64,000 bases of DNA from Endozoicomonas sp. G2_2 (GTDB lineage: Bacteria; Pseudomonadota; Gammaproteobacteria; Nevskiales; Salinisphaeraceae). Position 1 is the stretch's first letter; each line of letters starts with the position of its first letter. The DNA is taken from positions 310,001 through 374,000 of the forward strand of contig NZ_JAGHQU010000002.1 in assembly GCF_017744135.1 (NCBI RefSeq), written 5' to 3'. Of this stretch, positions 17,874 to 26,926 are shown in pieces. The translations under genes and the position numbers were made by a program. The notes beneath the pieces are model-generated. The model saw nothing but the letters and a program-made list of their open reading frames with translations. It made no database searches and had not been told where the DNA came from.

Positions 17874-19361
17874 ATGGCCGCACATCAGGAAGACGTCGAG
17901 ACACTTGTCGCCGAGCGCGAATACGAAGCCGGTTTCGTCACCGACCTGGAATCCGACACGGTTGCGCCGGGGCTGGACGAGGATGTCATCCGCTTCATTT
18001 CGGCCAAGAAAGACGAGCCGGAGTGGATGCTCGACTGGCGCCTCGAAGCATTCCGGCAGTGGAAACAGATGCGCACGCCGAAATGGCCGCATCTGCATTA
18101 CAAGCCGATCGACTATCAGGCGATTTCCTACTATTCCGCCCCGAAAAGCGCCAAGGACAAGCCCAAGAGCCTGGACGAAGTCGACCCCAAGCTTCTCGAA
18201 ACGTACGAGAAGCTCGGCATTCCGCTGCGTGAGCAGGAAATGCTCGCGGGCGTCGAAGGCGCCACCTACCCCACCAGCAACAGCAATGTGGCGGTGGACG
18301 CGGTGTTCGACAGTGTGTCGGTGGCAACGACATTCAAGCAGAAGCTCGCCGACGCGGGCGTGATCTTCTGTTCGATCTCGGAAGCCATCCGCGAGCATCC
18401 GGAGCTGGTCAAGAAATATCTCGGCTCGGTCGTGCCGCGTGGTGACAACTTCTTTGCCGGTCTGAACTCGGCGGTATTCACCGACGGTTCGTTCGTTTAT
18501 ATCCCCAAGGGGGTCAAGTGCCCCATGGAGCTGTCGACCTACTTCCGGATCAACGCCGAAAACACGGGTCAGTTCGAGCGCACGCTCATCATCGCCGAGC
18601 CGGGCAGCCATGTGAGCTACCTCGAGGGGTGCACGGCGCCGCAGCGCGACGAGAATCAGCTGCACGCCGCCGTGGTGGAGCTCGTTGCCGAGGAAGACGC
18701 CGAGATCAAGTACTCCACGGTCCAGAACTGGTACCCGGGCGACGAGAACGGCAACGGCGGCATCTTCAACTTCGTCACCAAGCGTGGCGATTGCCGCGGT
18801 GACCGCTCCAAGATCTCCTGGACCCAGGTCGAGACTGGTTCGGCGATCACCTGGAAATATCCTAGCTGCGTGCTTAACGGCAACGACTCGGTCGGCGAGT
18901 TCTACTCGGTGGCGGTGACGCGCGGCATGCAGCAGGCCGATACCGGCACCAAGATGATCCACGTGGGCAAGAACACCAAGTCCACGATCATTGCCAAGGG
19001 TATTTCCGCGGCGCGCGGCGAGCAGTCTTATCGCGGGCTCGTCAAGATCCTGCCGAGCGCGAACAACGCGCGAAACTTCACCCAGTGCGACAGCCTGCTG
19101 ATCGGCGACAAGTGCGGGGCCCACACCTTCCCCTACGTCGAGACCAAGAACTCGACCGCCAAGCTTGAACATGAGGCCACCACCTCCAAGATCGGTGAAG
19201 ACCAGATGTTCTACTGTCAGCAGCGCGGGCTCTCCGAGGAAGACGCCGTCAACCTCATCGTGAACGGCTTCTGCAAGGACGTGTTCAAGGAGCTGCCGAT
19301 GGAATTCGCCGTCGAGGCCCAGAAGCTGCTCAACGTCACGCTCGAGAACGCCGTCGGCTGA
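17874..19361 (+). CDS. sufB: Fe-S cluster assembly scaffold protein SufB
   Basis: This 495-residue protein is the scaffold component of the SufBCD complex, on which nascent Fe-S clusters are assembled under oxidative or iron-limiting conditions. Typical segments are [22 protein letters not shown] (about residues 42-63), [33 protein letters not shown] (about 210-242), [19 protein letters not shown] and the Cys/Glu-containing C-terminal region [32 protein letters not shown]. The length is normal. It is the first gene of the operon. An unusually strong hairpin separates it from sufC. Confidence 0.97.
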   Translation: MAAHQEDVETLVAEREYEAGFVTDLESDTVAPGLDEDVIRFISAKKDEPEWMLDWRLEAFRQWKQMRTPKWPHLHYKPIDYQAISYYSAPKSAKDKPKSLDEVDPKLLETYEKLGIPLREQEMLAGVEGATYPTSNSNVAVDAVFDSVSVATTFKQKLADAGVIFCSISEAIREHPELVKKYLGSVVPRGDNFFAGLNSAVFTDGSFVYIPKGVKCPMELSTYFRINAENTGQFERTLIIAEPGSHVSYLEGCTAPQRDENQLHAAVVELVAEEDAEIKYSTVQNWYPGDENGNGGIFNFVTKRGDCRGDRSKISWTQVETGSAITWKYPSCVLNGNDSVGEFYSVAVTRGMQQADTGTKMIHVGKNTKSTIIAKGISAARGEQSYRGLVKILPSANNARNFTQCDSLLIGDKCGAHTFPYVETKNSTAKLEHEATTSKIGEDQMFYCQQRGLSEEDAVNLIVNGFCKDVFKELPMEFAVEAQKLLNVTLENAVG

Positions 19362-19392
19362 TCGCACGCGACAGCCCGGCGAATGAATATCG

Positions 19393-19415
19393 GGCCCGCG
19401 CCGCGTGCGCGGGCC
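19393..19415 (+). other. Strong hairpin in the sufB-sufC spacer
   Basis: GGCCCGCG (19393-19400) and CGCGGGCC (19408-19415) form a perfect 8-base-pair GC stem with a 7-base loop, and no T-run follows. It may stabilise the sufB message end or set the ratio of SufB to SufC, D and S. Confidence 0.5.
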
Positions 19416-19444
19416 TGCCACGTTCAATCCGCTAAAAATAATTT

Positions 19445-20206
19445 ATGCTTTCCATCAAGAACCTACAGGCCGAGGTCGAGGGCAAGCCGATTCTGCGCGG
19501 CGTCGACCTCGAGATTCCGACCGGCGAAGTCCACGCCATCATGGGCCCGAACGGCTCCGGCAAATCCACGCTGGCGAGCATTCTCGCCGGCCGCGAGGAT
19601 TACGACATCACCGGCGGCAGTGTGTCCTACAAGGGCAAGGATCTGCTCGACCTGGATGCCGACGAACGAGCCTGCGAAGGCGTGTTTCTCGGTTTCCAGT
19701 ACCCGGTCGAGATTCCGGGCGTCTCCAACCTCTACCTGCTGCGTGCGGCCGTTAATGCGCGCCGGAAGTATCGCGGCGAGCCCGAGGTCGAGGCGATGGA
19801 ATTCATGCAGATGATCAACGAAAAGATCGCGCATGTCGGCATGAGCATGGACATGGCCAAGCGTGGCGTGAACGAGGATTTCTCGGGCGGCGAGAAGAAG
19901 CGCAACGAAATCTTCCAGATGCTTGTGCTCGAGCCGAGCCTGTCGATCCTTGACGAAACCGACTCCGGTCTGGATATCGACGCACTCAAGGTCGTCGCCG
20001 ACGGCATCAACCGCCTGCGTTCGCCCGAGCGCTCCACCGTGCTGGTAACCCACTACAAGCGTCTGCTCGAGCATGTCGTGCCCGATCGCGTGCACGTGCT
20101 CGCCAACGGCCGCATCGTGCGCTCGGGCGGTCCCGAACTGGCCGATACGCTCGAGGAACAGGGCTACGTGAATCTCGAAACCGATAGCGAAACGGCACCC
20201 TCATGA
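19445..20206 (+). CDS. sufC: Fe-S cluster assembly ATPase SufC
   Basis: This 253-residue ABC-type ATPase drives conformational change in the SufBCD complex. Walker A is GPNGSGKST (about residues 35-43), the ABC signature is [10 protein letters not shown] (about 147-156) and Walker B is [12 protein letters not shown] (about 168-179). The H-loop region is VTHYKRLL. There is no Shine-Dalgarno sequence: the ATG is preceded by the A/T-rich TAAAAATAATTT. Initiation may rely on ribosomal protein S1 binding to that unstructured stretch. The stop overlaps the sufD start by 4 bases (ATGA). Confidence 0.97.
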   Translation: MLSIKNLQAEVEGKPILRGVDLEIPTGEVHAIMGPNGSGKSTLASILAGREDYDITGGSVSYKGKDLLDLDADERACEGVFLGFQYPVEIPGVSNLYLLRAAVNARRKYRGEPEVEAMEFMQMINEKIAHVGMSMDMAKRGVNEDFSGGEKKRNEIFQMLVLEPSLSILDETDSGLDIDALKVVADGINRLRSPERSTVLVTHYKRLLEHVVPDRVHVLANGRIVRSGGPELADTLEEQGYVNLETDSETAPS

Positions 20207-21531
20207 ACGATATCGCGCCGCTCATCGACCATTACCTGGCCGAATACGCCCGTATCGAGCGCCAGCTGCCGGGCAGCGACGCGAACAAGCGGGCCCGCAA
20301 GGCGGCACTGAAAGCCTTCGGCGAAGCCGGCTTTCCGGACACGCGTCAGGAGGACTGGAAGTACACCAGCCTGCGTCCCGTGGAAAAGCGTCGCTTCGAG
20401 ATCAGCGACGAGGCGGGCGACGTCTCCGAAGACGCCCTCGCCCCGTTCCTGCCGGCAGATCTGGACGCGTATCGCATCGTCATCGTCGACGGCCATTTCA
20501 GTGCGCGCCTGTCGATGCTGGACGGCCTGCCCAAGGGCGTGATCGTACAGTCGTTCGCCGAGTATCTGGAGTCGGACGCCGAAGCGACGGTCCAGTCGGA
20601 AGCGATCGCGTCGCAGCCGGGCAGTCTGTCAGACATGAACGCCGCGTTCGCCACCGACGGCGCCTACGTGCATCTCGCGGCAAACGCTGCGGCCGACAAG
20701 CCGATCCACGTGATCACCGTGTCGAGCGGCGGTCACGAGGAGCGCATGGCGCAGGTGCGTCATCGCTACGTGATAGACGCCAGCAGCCAGGCGACGGTCA
20801 TCGAGCACTACGTCGGTCTGGGCGACAAGCCCTACTTCACCAACATCGTGACCGAGGCGGTCATGGGCCAGAATGCGCAGCTTACCCGCTGCCGCGTACA
20901 GCAGGAGTCCAGCCGCGGCTACCACGTGGCCAGCTTCTTTGCGCACCAGACCCGCGACAGCCGCGTGCTCAATCACGGCTTTGATCTGGGCGGACGCCTG
21001 GCGCGTACGGATACCCATGCCCGGCTCGTCGACCCGAATGCCGAAGTGCATTTCTACGGCGTTTACGTGCCGACCGGCCGGCAACACATGGACAACCACA
21101 CCTGCGTAGATCACGACACCGAACACAGCGTTTCGCGCGAGATCTACAAGGGCGTACTGGCCGATTACGGGCGCGGCGTGTTCAACGGCAAGATACTTAT
21201 CCGCAAGGACGCCCAGAAAACCGATTCGGACCTGAGCTGCGATGCGCTGCTGTTGTCCGACAAGGCCGAGGTGGACGCCAAGCCGGAACTCGAGATCTAT
21301 GCCGACGACGTGGTGGCCGCACACGGCTCGACCGTCGGGCAGCTCGACGAGGATGCGGTGTTCTATCTCAAGAGCCGTGGCGTCGAGGACGACGGTGCAC
21401 GCGCGATCCTGACCTACAGCTTCGCCAACGCGCTGGTGCAGAAGGTCGGCCTCGAGCCGGTCGAGCGCTTTGTCGAAGCTGCGCTGATGTCCAAACTGCC
21501 AGGCGGAGAAAGCTACGCTGACCTCGCCTGA
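20203..21531 (+). CDS. sufD: Fe-S cluster assembly protein SufD
   Basis: This 442-residue SufB paralogue pairs with SufB in the SufBC2D complex and helps iron entry. The N-terminal helical part includes [15 protein letters not shown] (about residues 48-62), typical of SufD. The C-terminal beta-helix contains [30 protein letters not shown] (about 305-334), [39 protein letters not shown], with the conserved His near the end. It is coupled to sufC by a 4-base overlap, and sufS follows after 21 bases. Confidence 0.96.
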   Translation: MNDIAPLIDHYLAEYARIERQLPGSDANKRARKAALKAFGEAGFPDTRQEDWKYTSLRPVEKRRFEISDEAGDVSEDALAPFLPADLDAYRIVIVDGHFSARLSMLDGLPKGVIVQSFAEYLESDAEATVQSEAIASQPGSLSDMNAAFATDGAYVHLAANAAADKPIHVITVSSGGHEERMAQVRHRYVIDASSQATVIEHYVGLGDKPYFTNIVTEAVMGQNAQLTRCRVQQESSRGYHVASFFAHQTRDSRVLNHGFDLGGRLARTDTHARLVDPNAEVHFYGVYVPTGRQHMDNHTCVDHDTEHSVSREIYKGVLADYGRGVFNGKILIRKDAQKTDSDLSCDALLLSDKAEVDAKPELEIYADDVVAAHGSTVGQLDEDAVFYLKSRGVEDDGARAILTYSFANALVQKVGLEPVERFVEAALMSKLPGGESYADLA

Positions 21532-21552
21532 TCGCAACGCGAGAGACAAACC

Positions 21553-22803
21553 ATGGCCATCGCCGAAGCCGCCAAGCAACTGACATTTGACCCGGCCCGT
21601 TTCCGGGCGGATTTTCCGATTCTGTCGGAACCGCTGGATCAGGGCGTGCAACTGGCCTATCTCGACAACGCGGCCACCACGCAGAAGCCGCTGGCCGTGA
21701 TCCAAGCCAGCGACGACTACTACCGGCACGCCAACGCCAACGTGCATCGGGCGATTCATGCGCTGTCACAGCGTGCCACGCGCCAGTACGAAGGCGCGCG
21801 TGACCGTCTCGTGGACTTCATCAATGCTCGAGCGCGGGCCGAGGTCGTCTACACGCGCGGCACCACCGACGGCATCAACCTCGTCGCACAATGTTATGCG
21901 CGACCGCGCCTGACAGCGGGCGACGAAATCCTGGTCACGGAACTCGAACATCATTCGAATATCGTGCCCTGGCAGATGATCGCCGAACAGACGGGCGCGA
22001 CAGTCGTGGTGGTCCCGGTCGAGGACGACGGCAGCGTGACGCTCGAGGCGTTCAAGGCGAAGCTGTCGGACCGCACGGCGATCGCGGCCTTCGCACATGT
22101 GTCGAACGCGCTGGGCACGGTGCTGCCGGTGGCCGACATGGTCGCGGCGGCGCACGAAGCCGGCGCGATCACGCTCATCGACGGGGCCCAGGCCGTCGCC
22201 CACATGCCGGTCGACGTGCAGGCGCTGGGCACGGATTTCTATGTCTTCTCCGGGCACAAGCTGTTCGGCCCGACCGGCATCGGGGTGCTGTACGGCAAGG
22301 AAGCCCTGCTCGACGACATGCCGCCCTATCAGGGCGGTGGCGACATGATCGAGACAGTCTCCTTCGAAGGTACGACCTGGAACGAGCTGCCCTACAAGTT
22401 CGAGGCCGGCACGCCGAACATCGCCGGGGCATCAGCGTTCGGCGCGGCGATCGAATATCTCGAGGGCGTGGATCTCGACGCGGTCGCACACCACGAGCAC
22501 CGTCTGCTCGAGCGTGCGACGGCCGGCATGCAGGCGATCGATGGCCTGCGCATCTTCGGCACGGCGCCGGGCAAGGCCGCGACCCTCTCTTTCGTGATGG
22601 ACGGCGTGCACGCCCATGATATCGGCACCCTGCTGGATGAATCCGGTGTCGCGATTCGAACCGGCCATCACTGTGCCATGCCGCTGATGACGCGCTTCGG
22701 CGTGCCCGCGACCGCGCGCGCCTCGTTCGCCGCCTACAACGACGACAGCGACGTCGACGCGCTGATCAAGGGCCTGGAGAGCGTGCAGCGGATTTTCGGC
22801 TAG
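21553..22803 (+). CDS. sufS: Cysteine desulfurase SufS
   Basis: This 416-residue PLP enzyme removes sulfur from cysteine to feed SufBCD. The PLP lysine is in FSGHKLFGPTGIG (about residues 230-242). The catalytic cysteine lies in RTGHHCAMPLM (about 369-379), the group II desulfurase arrangement with a short loop. The N-terminal YLDNAATTQKP and HRAIHALSQRAT (about 57-68) are family hallmarks. No SufE or SufU sulfur acceptor gene lies in this operon, so the partner must be encoded elsewhere. An imperfect long inverted repeat follows the gene. Confidence 0.96.
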   Translation: MAIAEAAKQLTFDPARFRADFPILSEPLDQGVQLAYLDNAATTQKPLAVIQASDDYYRHANANVHRAIHALSQRATRQYEGARDRLVDFINARARAEVVYTRGTTDGINLVAQCYARPRLTAGDEILVTELEHHSNIVPWQMIAEQTGATVVVVPVEDDGSVTLEAFKAKLSDRTAIAAFAHVSNALGTVLPVADMVAAAHEAGAITLIDGAQAVAHMPVDVQALGTDFYVFSGHKLFGPTGIGVLYGKEALLDDMPPYQGGGDMIETVSFEGTTWNELPYKFEAGTPNIAGASAFGAAIEYLEGVDLDAVAHHEHRLLERATAGMQAIDGLRIFGTAPGKAATLSFVMDGVHAHDIGTLLDESGVAIRTGHHCAMPLMTRFGVPATARASFAAYNDDSDVDALIKGLESVQRIFG

Positions 22804-22870
22804 GCTGCTGATTATCCGGACCGACGGCTCCGGCCGTATTCGCTATCCTCCAGGCCGGATCGAACAGGTC

Positions 22871-22952
22871 TCACGCAAAGCCGCCAAGGCGCTAAGCAAA
22901 CACAAAGTCTGCAATGTCGCGGCATTCTTGGCGTCTCTGCGCCTTGGCGTGA
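22871..22952. repeat. Imperfect long inverted repeat, probably a dispersed intergenic element
   Basis: The left arm TCACGCAAAGCCGCCAAGG (from 22871) is similar to the reverse complement of the right arm ending GCGCCTTGGCGTGA at 22952. The arms run for about 26 bases each around an unpaired centre of about 30 bases. Similar CGCAAAGnCGCnAAG repeats occur between genes in many bacteria. A T-run (22954-22961) follows, so it may also end suf transcription. Confidence 0.6.
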
Positions 22953-22998
22953 CATTTTTTTCGCGGGATTCTTCCCCTAACCGAATCGAGAGCAAGCA

Positions 22999-23319
22999 AT
23001 GACGGACTGGGTCGATGTCGCCAAGGACGGCGAACTCAAGGAAGGCCAGTGCCGCGTCGTCGACGTGGACGATGTGATGGTGGCCGTGTTCTATCGCGAA
23101 GGCGACTACTACGCCATCGAGGACATGTGCACCCATGACGGCGGCGAACTCGCCAGCGGCGAAGTCGAGGGCGACGAGATCATCTGCCCGCGTCATGGCG
23201 CGCGTTTCTGTATCAAGAACGGCAAGGCGCTTACGCCGCCTGCCTACGAGGACGTCCACGCCTTTCCGGTACGGGTCGAGGACGGTATGGTCCAGGTCTG
23301 CGACGATCGTTTCGACTGA
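22999..23319 (+). CDS. Rieske-type [2Fe-2S] ferredoxin
   Basis: This 106-residue protein has the full Rieske cluster-binding pair: CTHDGG (about residues 38-43) and CPRHGARF (about 56-63), i.e. CxH and CxxH ligands. The overall length fits soluble ferredoxin subunits of the non-heme iron oxygenase type. It follows sufS after 195 bases in the same direction, separated by the inverted repeat. No oxygenase component is nearby, so an electron-transfer role linked to Fe-S assembly or to an unlinked oxygenase is inferred. The acidic composition is notable. Confidence 0.9.
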   Translation: MTDWVDVAKDGELKEGQCRVVDVDDVMVAVFYREGDYYAIEDMCTHDGGELASGEVEGDEIICPRHGARFCIKNGKALTPPAYEDVHAFPVRVEDGMVQVCDDRFD

Positions 23320-23377
23320 GAGCGGCCGCTGGCGCCCTGCGTCGGCATGCGGCTGAGCTTACCGGGGGCAACAGATC

Positions 23378-23674
23378 ATGGGCGTACTTGTACTGATCTT
23401 CCTCGGCTGGGTGGCCAGCCAGTTTGGCCGGCCTTTTTTGTTCGCCGGCATCTGGGGCCTTTTCGTCTTCTTTTCTGGCATCGCCATTCAAGAAGCCGGC
23501 CTGTTCGCGGCCCTGATTCAGAGCGTGCTTGCCGTCGCCCTGGCGGCTGTGTATTTCTGGCTACTCGATCGTTTTTCAGACCAGATACTCCTCTGGCTGG
23601 CCATCCTCATCGGCGTGCCCGCGCTCATGTTCGTCGCCCAGCTGCAACTGGTAGCCAGCCTTGAGGGCGGCTAG
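23378..23674 (+). CDS. Small membrane protein of unknown function
   Basis: This 98-residue protein is almost entirely hydrophobic, with about three to four transmembrane segments (roughly residues 2-20, 21-38, 42-62 and 68-90). I do not recognise a family. It lies 58 bases after the Rieske ferredoxin gene in the same direction and is convergent with recJ. The gap holds no clear terminator apart from a short CGCGCG repeat near 23695-23709. Confidence 0.55.
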   Translation: MGVLVLIFLGWVASQFGRPFLFAGIWGLFVFFSGIAIQEAGLFAALIQSVLAVALAAVYFWLLDRFSDQILLWLAILIGVPALMFVAQLQLVASLEGG

Positions 23675-23720
23675 CGTTCGTTCCGATGAATGAACGCGCG
23701 CCCCGCGCGCGGGCCTGTTG

Positions 23721-25445
23721 TCAGTTCCGGCGAACCGCGCTGACAATGAGATTCGCGCTCATGCGTTCGCGAAACACATTGACCGCCAATCGATATACCA
23801 GCCGATACACTGCTCCGGTTTCCAGCAGATCGGCCTGGTTGAAGACCATTGCTTCGATGGTAGTGCTGGCCTGCGGATGTCGAACCTCGAGCTTCAGGTG
23901 GCGCTCGCCGACAATGCGTTGCGATACGACTTCAAACAGGCCGTGGAACAGCGGCTCTTCGAAACCATTGCCCCATGGCCCGCTGGCCTCAAGCAACCGC
24001 GCGGTATCGAGATTCAGCTCCTGCGCGGTGAGCGACCCGTCGGTGACGATGTCCGGGCTCAGCATGGCCGGCGTCAAACGCGCGGCGACGGTTGTTTCGA
24101 AGGCCTGCTCAAACTCATGGAGTGCATCGGGCGACAGAACAAGCCCGGCAGCCTGGGCATGACCACCGAACTGGGTGATCAAGCCGGGATGACGCGCATC
24201 CACGGCGGCCAGCGCATCGCGAATATGCAAACCGGCGATCGAGCGTGCCGAGCCCTTGAGCAATCCGTGGGCCCCTGGCGCGAACGCGACCACCGGGCGG
24301 CCGTGGTGCTCGCGCAGACGCGAGGCGATTAAACCCACAATGCCTTCATGCCAATCGTCGCTATGGACGACCAGCGCCGCGCGTTCTGCCGGCGCGCGGT
24401 CTAGCTTGGCGAGTGCGTTGTCGGCATCGCTTTGCATACGCCGTTGCACGCTCTGGCGTTGGCGATTGATAGCGGCGAGTTCGCTGGCCTTGGACGTAGC
24501 GGTCGGTGTATCGCTTGCGCGCAGACAGGCAACGCCGATCGACATATCTTCGAGCCGACCGGCCGCATTCAGCCGTGGGCCCACCGCAAAGCCGATATCC
24601 GCAGCGTTAAGCCGCGCCGCGTCGCGTCCGGCGACCTCGATGAGCGCGGCGATGCCCGGCCGCGCCTTTCCCTGGCGTATACGACGCAACCCCTGGCTGA
24701 CGAGCATCCGATTGAGATGGTCGAGCACGACGACATCCGCAACCGTACCGACCGCGACCAGATCGAGATAGTCGCTCAGCCTCGGGAGCGCTCGTTCCGG
24801 CTGTGTTTCGGCCAGGCGGGCACGTACGGCCGCCATCAAATAGAAGGCTACGCCAACACCGGCCAGGGCCTTGCCCTTGAATTCGCAGCCCGGCTGGTTC
24901 GGGTTCACGATGGCCTCGGCGGCCGGCAGCGTATCGCCGGGCAGATGGTGATCGCAGACCACGACCCGCCAACCGGCCGCTTGTGCGGCCTCCACGCCGG
25001 CGATGCTGGCGATGCCGTTATCGACCGTGATGATGAGGTCGCCCTGCTCGCCCGTACCGACCGCTTCGACCACAGCAGGCGACAAGCCATAACCATGGCG
25101 TGCCCGATGTGGCAGAAAATATGAAACGCGGCGTGCGCCCATGGCTTCCAGCGCGTCACAAACCAGTGTGGTACTGGTGGCGCCATCGGCATCGAAATCC
25201 CCAACCACGAGAATACGGTGGCCGCCGTGCATGGCGCTTTCGATCAGATCACAGGCTGAGTCGATGCCTTTGAATGTCGAATAGTGCGGCAGGTGACGCA
25301 GGCCGTAGTCCAGCTCGTCGGGTGAGCGTACGCCCCGCCCGGCATAGAGGCGCTGCAATAAGGGCGGGCCCACGTCTGCGAGCGCCGCGGCAATATCGAC
25401 CTCACGCTCGACGATGCGGGCGGTAACGGGCGTGTCACGGCTCAC
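23721..25445 (-). CDS. recJ: Single-stranded-DNA-specific exonuclease RecJ
   Basis: This 574-residue 5'-3' exonuclease acts in recombination, mismatch repair and base-excision repair. DHH motifs are visible: VVGDFDADGATST (about residues 79-91), ITVDNGIAS (about 139-147) and CDHHLPGD (about 163-170). The DHHA1 domain occupies about 350-450, with SARSIAGLHIRDAL and GGHAQAAGL. The C-terminal OB part follows. The length matches E. coli RecJ (577). It is the last gene of the run alaC-hom-thrC-recJ, an order I recall from other gammaproteobacteria. Confidence 0.96.
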   Translation of the reverse strand: MSRDTPVTARIVEREVDIAAALADVGPPLLQRLYAGRGVRSPDELDYGLRHLPHYSTFKGIDSACDLIESAMHGGHRILVVGDFDADGATSTTLVCDALEAMGARRVSYFLPHRARHGYGLSPAVVEAVGTGEQGDLIITVDNGIASIAGVEAAQAAGWRVVVCDHHLPGDTLPAAEAIVNPNQPGCEFKGKALAGVGVAFYLMAAVRARLAETQPERALPRLSDYLDLVAVGTVADVVVLDHLNRMLVSQGLRRIRQGKARPGIAALIEVAGRDAARLNAADIGFAVGPRLNAAGRLEDMSIGVACLRASDTPTATSKASELAAINRQRQSVQRRMQSDADNALAKLDRAPAERAALVVHSDDWHEGIVGLIASRLREHHGRPVVAFAPGAHGLLKGSARSIAGLHIRDALAAVDARHPGLITQFGGHAQAAGLVLSPDALHEFEQAFETTVAARLTPAMLSPDIVTDGSLTAQELNLDTARLLEASGPWGNGFEEPLFHGLFEVVSQRIVGERHLKLEVRHPQASTTIEAMVFNQADLLETGAVYRLVYRLAVNVFRERMSANLIVSAVRRN

Positions 25446-25492
25446 GGCGTCTTGAACCCGGCTGTATGCCCCATCCGGCAGGCGGCACGAGC

Positions 25493-25520
25493 AGCCGGCG
25501 GCGCTTGCACGCCGCCGGCT
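25493..25520 (-). terminator. GC-rich hairpin after thrC
   Basis: AGCCGGCGGCG (25493-25503) and CGCCGCCGGCT (25510-25520) give a perfect 11-base-pair stem with a 6-base loop, one base past the thrC stop. On the minus strand no T-run follows, so it may be a weak terminator or an mRNA-stabilising structure before recJ. Confidence 0.5.
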
Positions 25521-25521
25521 G

Positions 25522-26910
25522 CTAGTGCCGATGCTCGGCCACGTAGGCTTGCACTGCCTTCAACTCGGCAGGCAAGACGTCGTAGCGTTCGTCGCGCGAC
25601 ATCAGATCGTGCATGTTCTCGGGCAAGGGCGCACCCTCGAACCCTGCCTTGACCACTGCCTCTTCGAACTTGGCCGGATGTGCGGTCGCAAGTGTGATCA
25701 TGGGCGTGGTTTCGTCCGCACGGACACGCTGCGCCGCGCGATAGCCGGTCGCAGTATGCGGGTCGAGGAGTTCACCAGTGTGCTCGAATGCTTCCCGGAT
25801 GACTTCCAGAATCGTGTCGTCGCCGACGCTGTGGCTGGAAAACAGCTTACGCAATTCGGCCAGTGGCGCTTCGTGCAGCGACGTCGGCGACTGGGCGAAA
25901 CGACCCATCAGATCGGCCACATCTTTGCCGTTTCGGCCGTAGGCTTCGAACAGCAGCCGTTCGAAGTTCGACGACACCACGATATCCATGGACGGCGCCA
26001 GCGTCGGCTTGAGCTCCGTTTTGGAAAAGTCGTTGTCCGTAATCGTGCGATGCAGGATGTCGTTTGCGTTGGTCGCGATCACGAACTGCTTGACCGGCAG
26101 GCCCATGCGCTTGGCCATATAGCCGGCAAACAGATTGCCAAAATTGGCCGAGGGCACGCAGAAGCTGACTTCGCGATGCGGGGCGCCGAGGACCACCGCG
26201 GACGCTACGTAATACACGATCTGAGCCATGATCCGAGCCCAGTTGATCGAATTGACCGCGATCAGCTGGGTGCCCTGTAGGAAGCCCTGATCGGCAAAGC
26301 TTGCCTTGACCATCGCCTGGGCATCGTCGAAATTGCCTTCGATGGCGATGTTATGCACGTTATCCGCGAGCACGGTCGTCATCTGACGGCGCTGCACCGC
26401 CGACACGCGCTCATGCGGATGCAGGATGAATATGTCGAGGTTGTCGCAATGCCGACAGCCCTCGATAGCGGCCGAGCCGGTATCGCCGGACGTCGCGCCC
26501 ATGATCACGCCTTTCTGGTCGCGTTTGGCCAAGAAGTGATCGAGCAGTCTCCCCAGCAGCTGCAGTGCCACATCCTTGAACGCCAGCGTCGGCCCGTGGA
26601 ACAGCTCGAGCAGATGGTGGTTGCAGTCGAGCTGCTTGAGCGGCACCACGGCGTCGTGCTTGAAGGTCGCATACGACGCATCGATGATTTCGCGGAAGGT
26701 GGCGTCATCGATCTCGCCGCCGACGAACGGCTTCATCACCCGAAACGCGATCTCGGTATACGGCAGTCCCGCCATCGCCGCCAGCTCGTCGTGCGTGAAC
26801 TGCGGAATGGTTTCGGGCACGTACAGCCCGCCGTCGCCGGCCATGCCGGTGAGCACGACCTCCTCGAAGTTCAATGCGGGCGCGCTGCCCCGGGTGCTGA
26901 TATAGCGCAT
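25522..26910 (-). CDS. thrC: Threonine synthase
   Basis: This 462-residue PLP enzyme converts O-phosphohomoserine to threonine. The N-terminal MRYISTRGSAPALNFEEVVLTGMAGDGGLYVPE is the standard start of the longer threonine synthase type. The PLP lysine is in GPTLAFKDVALQLLG (about residues 104-118), and the phosphate-binding region is GATSGDTGSAA (about 138-148). ATG 26910 is preferred to the in-frame start 12 codons upstream. It lies 16 bases after hom, so threonine biosynthesis is one unit. No thrB homologue is in the window. Confidence 0.96.
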   Translation of the reverse strand: MRYISTRGSAPALNFEEVVLTGMAGDGGLYVPETIPQFTHDELAAMAGLPYTEIAFRVMKPFVGGEIDDATFREIIDASYATFKHDAVVPLKQLDCNHHLLELFHGPTLAFKDVALQLLGRLLDHFLAKRDQKGVIMGATSGDTGSAAIEGCRHCDNLDIFILHPHERVSAVQRRQMTTVLADNVHNIAIEGNFDDAQAMVKASFADQGFLQGTQLIAVNSINWARIMAQIVYYVASAVVLGAPHREVSFCVPSANFGNLFAGYMAKRMGLPVKQFVIATNANDILHRTITDNDFSKTELKPTLAPSMDIVVSSNFERLLFEAYGRNGKDVADLMGRFAQSPTSLHEAPLAELRKLFSSHSVGDDTILEVIREAFEHTGELLDPHTATGYRAAQRVRADETTPMITLATAHPAKFEEAVVKAGFEGAPLPENMHDLMSRDERYDVLPAELKAVQAYVAEHRH

Positions 26911-26926
26911 CGAGAGTCCGGCGCTC

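Noticed and set aside
17856-19427. A 523-codon minus-strand frame opposite sufB
   Set aside because: The sufB protein is unmistakable on the plus strand; the antisense product has no family features.
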